A stretch of DNA of 64,000 bases, from positions 4,464,001 to 4,528,000 of the forward strand of contig CM039196.1 in NCBI GenBank assembly GCA_008360975.2, written 5' to 3'. This document shows, in pieces, positions 62,141 through 64,000 of this stretch. A program made the position numbers and the translations under genes. This DNA comes from Lichenostomus cassidix. Lineage: Eukaryota; Chordata; Aves; Passeriformes; Meliphagidae. The notes beneath the pieces were generated by a model. That model did not search any database, was not told the DNA's origin, and saw only the letters and a list, made by a program, of their open reading frames with translations. Every line of letters starts with the position of its first letter. The stretch's first letter is position 1.

Positions 62141-63495
62141 TCAGGACTCTGGTGGCACCTGAGTGGAGGGACACCAGTGGCACCAGGAGGAGGGACACCC
62201 AGGGCCAGGAGTCCAGTGCTGCCCCACCTTCGGCCTCTGAAGTCTGACCTACAATCACTGCTGGCCGAGGTGTTGCTTTGAAGCTCGTTTTTAATCTAAT
62301 CTCCAAACGTGACATAAATTGCTCATTATTTGTGGCTGTAGGAAAATTATTCTTTTGACACAAAGCCTTTGATTTGGAATTACTACAGCGTCGGGTTTGC
62401 TGGAAATTAAGCTGTTCCTATTTCAACTTGCAGGAGAAAAGCAGATTTGTGTGTAATACGCTGACTTCTTTCTTTTCCCTTTGCTTTGCAGGACACAAAG
62501 GAAATTGCTCTGTCACTTGGAATGGCTGTGCACATCCTTTAATGACAAACCAGGACAAAACGATGCTTGGCCTGGAGCGTTTCAGGCTGAGTCCAGAGAA
62601 TTGTTTGCCCTTGCAGCAGCCAGAGAGCAAAGCTCATTGACGGTGAGCCCAAGCCATCCATCAGCACTGGCCAGTAGAAAATACAGCATGTGAACAGCAC
62701 AGGAGGGAAAGCTTCTGTCCCCTGCTCCCCCCCGGAATCCTCAGGAGACACAAAACTGATGGCCAAGCCAGCCAGGAGCAGCACCACGGCCATTTATAGC
62801 CTGGAGTGGGAGGACAGGAATTATTCCCCTTGCCCCTGTGTTTTAGCACATTCACCCGCTTTCAGCACAAGAGCTTTGCCCTGTGCTGCTGGGAGGGATG
62901 GAGACCATGGGGAGGGAAGTGTGGAGGCTCCATGTCACCCCTGGAGATGGGAGAGTGCTGCCTGTCAGCCAGAATCCTTCACCTGAGGGCATCCCTGAGC
63001 TGGGATCAGCAGGAGTGTGAGGGTAACACCCCTGTGCCCACAGCAACCATCCCTCCTCTCCAGGAAGGGCAGACCTTGGTGAAGAGAAATGTCTCCACAT
63101 CAAATGCAAAAGCATCAAGCAACGAGACTGCCAAGTCTCTAATTAGCATAATTAAAGCGTGCTCTTCTCTTCCAGCGGCTGTGCCTGTGGAAAGCCTGCC
63201 TCAGAGGAGTGATCTCTGTAAGAGCTCCTTTTTTGCATGATGCCCATTGCTCAGGATCGAGTGTCCAGAGCCATCCTGCAGCACTCCTGGAGCTGGGATC
63301 GGCTGTTTCCCTGCTGGCAGAGCTTCCTTGGGCTCATCCATCTCTCAAGGAGAGTCCAGAGGCTGTGAAGGTGAGCTGGGCAGGCTTGGGGGCAATTCCC
63401 AATCCCTGCTGAGATGGGTACTGGGGCTGGAGACCCCCCCGGTCTCCCCATCACCCCCTTGAACCACAACGCCTTTACAGGAGCCGAGCATCAGG

Positions 63496-63620
63496 GAGAT
63501 CACAAAATTCCTGAGTTGGAAGGGACACACAGGGGTCATCGATCCAACATCTAGTCCTGCACCAGACCACCCCCAAAACCCCACCATGTGCCTGAGGTGC
63601 TCTGTGGCACCCTCCAGTGC
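63496..63620 (-). mobile_element. CR1-like terminal fragment, reverse
   Basis: ATCACAAAATTCCTGAGTTG, GGAAGGGACACACAGGGGTC and GATCCAACATCTAGTCCTGC. It belongs to a different CR1 subfamily from the other pieces. Confidence 0.75.
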
Positions 63621-64000
63621 CCTCAGAGTAATGAGGGAACTCAATTTACTGCACTTCCAAAGGATTAGCCAGCTCTGTGACTAATAAAAACCAACAAAGA
63701 AGCTGTTTTTTCCCAGCACCCATCTCTGTGAACACTTGGCTTTGACTCCTAACTCTGCTTAGGCAGATGGGAAGCACCCAGAGCTGCACATCCTCACCTG
63801 GTAGGGCATCCAGGGTTGTCCTGAAGGGTTGATGGCTCTGGCAGGACGATGGGGACGTGGGACCCCCACCTCTCCTGCGGCGTGTTCAGCTCCTGCCTGC
63901 ACTGACAGGATTCAATTTCACGGCACTTGGACGCAGGGAGTTAATTCCTGATTGCTGTCATGCACGGAGCCTCTCTGCCATTAAACGTGCCCCTTCCAAA

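Larger units (their letters stand above)
61001..64000. other. Intergenic region downstream of MYO18B
   Basis: It contains CR1 fragments (61727-62140 and 63496-63620). AT-rich unique stretches near 62280-62390 and 63080-63175 (TCTAATTAGCATAATTAAAG) could be regulatory. No coding exon is recognised; in mammals SEZ6L lies further along in this direction. Confidence 0.6.

Overview
This window is vertebrate nuclear DNA, almost certainly from a bird and probably a songbird. The signs are many truncated CR1 LINE tails, compact introns, a GC-rich composition typical of a microchromosome, and two recognisable vertebrate genes in conserved order on the + strand. Nothing here is bacterial, and there are no operons, CRISPR arrays or plasmid features. 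The organism call is inference; the gene calls rest on reading the translated exons.

Layout. (1) 1-2588: the last three coding exons of GRK3 (ADRBK2, beta-adrenergic receptor kinase 2), encoding the C-terminal PH domain and the C-terminus. (2) 2589 to about 8340: a probable long GRK3 3' UTR with several poly(A) signals; the best-placed one is at 8317. (3) About 8341-10516: a short intergenic gap and a CpG-rich block. This block holds MEF2 and E-box motifs and a candidate noncoding first exon, and looks like a muscle promoter. (4) 10517-59494: the whole coding region of MYO18B (unconventional myosin XVIIIB). I could follow 41 coding exons in one open frame of about 2,523 codons, close to the roughly 2,570 residues of mammalian MYO18B. 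(5) 59495 to about 61000: MYO18B 3' UTR with a poly(A) signal at 60973. (6) About 61000-64000: intergenic DNA with CR1 fragments. In mammals SEZ6L is the next gene, but no exon of it is visible here.

MYO18B in order: a short conserved N-terminus (exons 1-2), one large exon of repetitive Lys/Pro/Glu/Thr-rich sequence (exon 3), a diverged myosin motor (exons 4-21), a degenerate IQ neck ending in WPWW (exons 22-23), a long coiled coil (exons 24-39), and a Ser-rich tail with a conserved C-terminus (exons 40-41). The motor looks catalytically weak: the Walker A lysine is arginine and the switch II glutamate is glutamine.

Points of most interest are: a GA rather than GT donor at the end of the start-codon exon; three same-family solo LTRs in the same orientation, each with a 4-bp target duplication and each within about 180 bp of an exon; a 19-bp tandem duplication that copies the exon 36 donor; a GC donor at exon 27; two palindromes inside AT-rich, possibly conserved noncoding blocks; and a 90-nt hairpin in intron 36. 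I see no wholly new multi-gene system. The novelty here is in splicing, regulation and motor degeneration of MYO18B.
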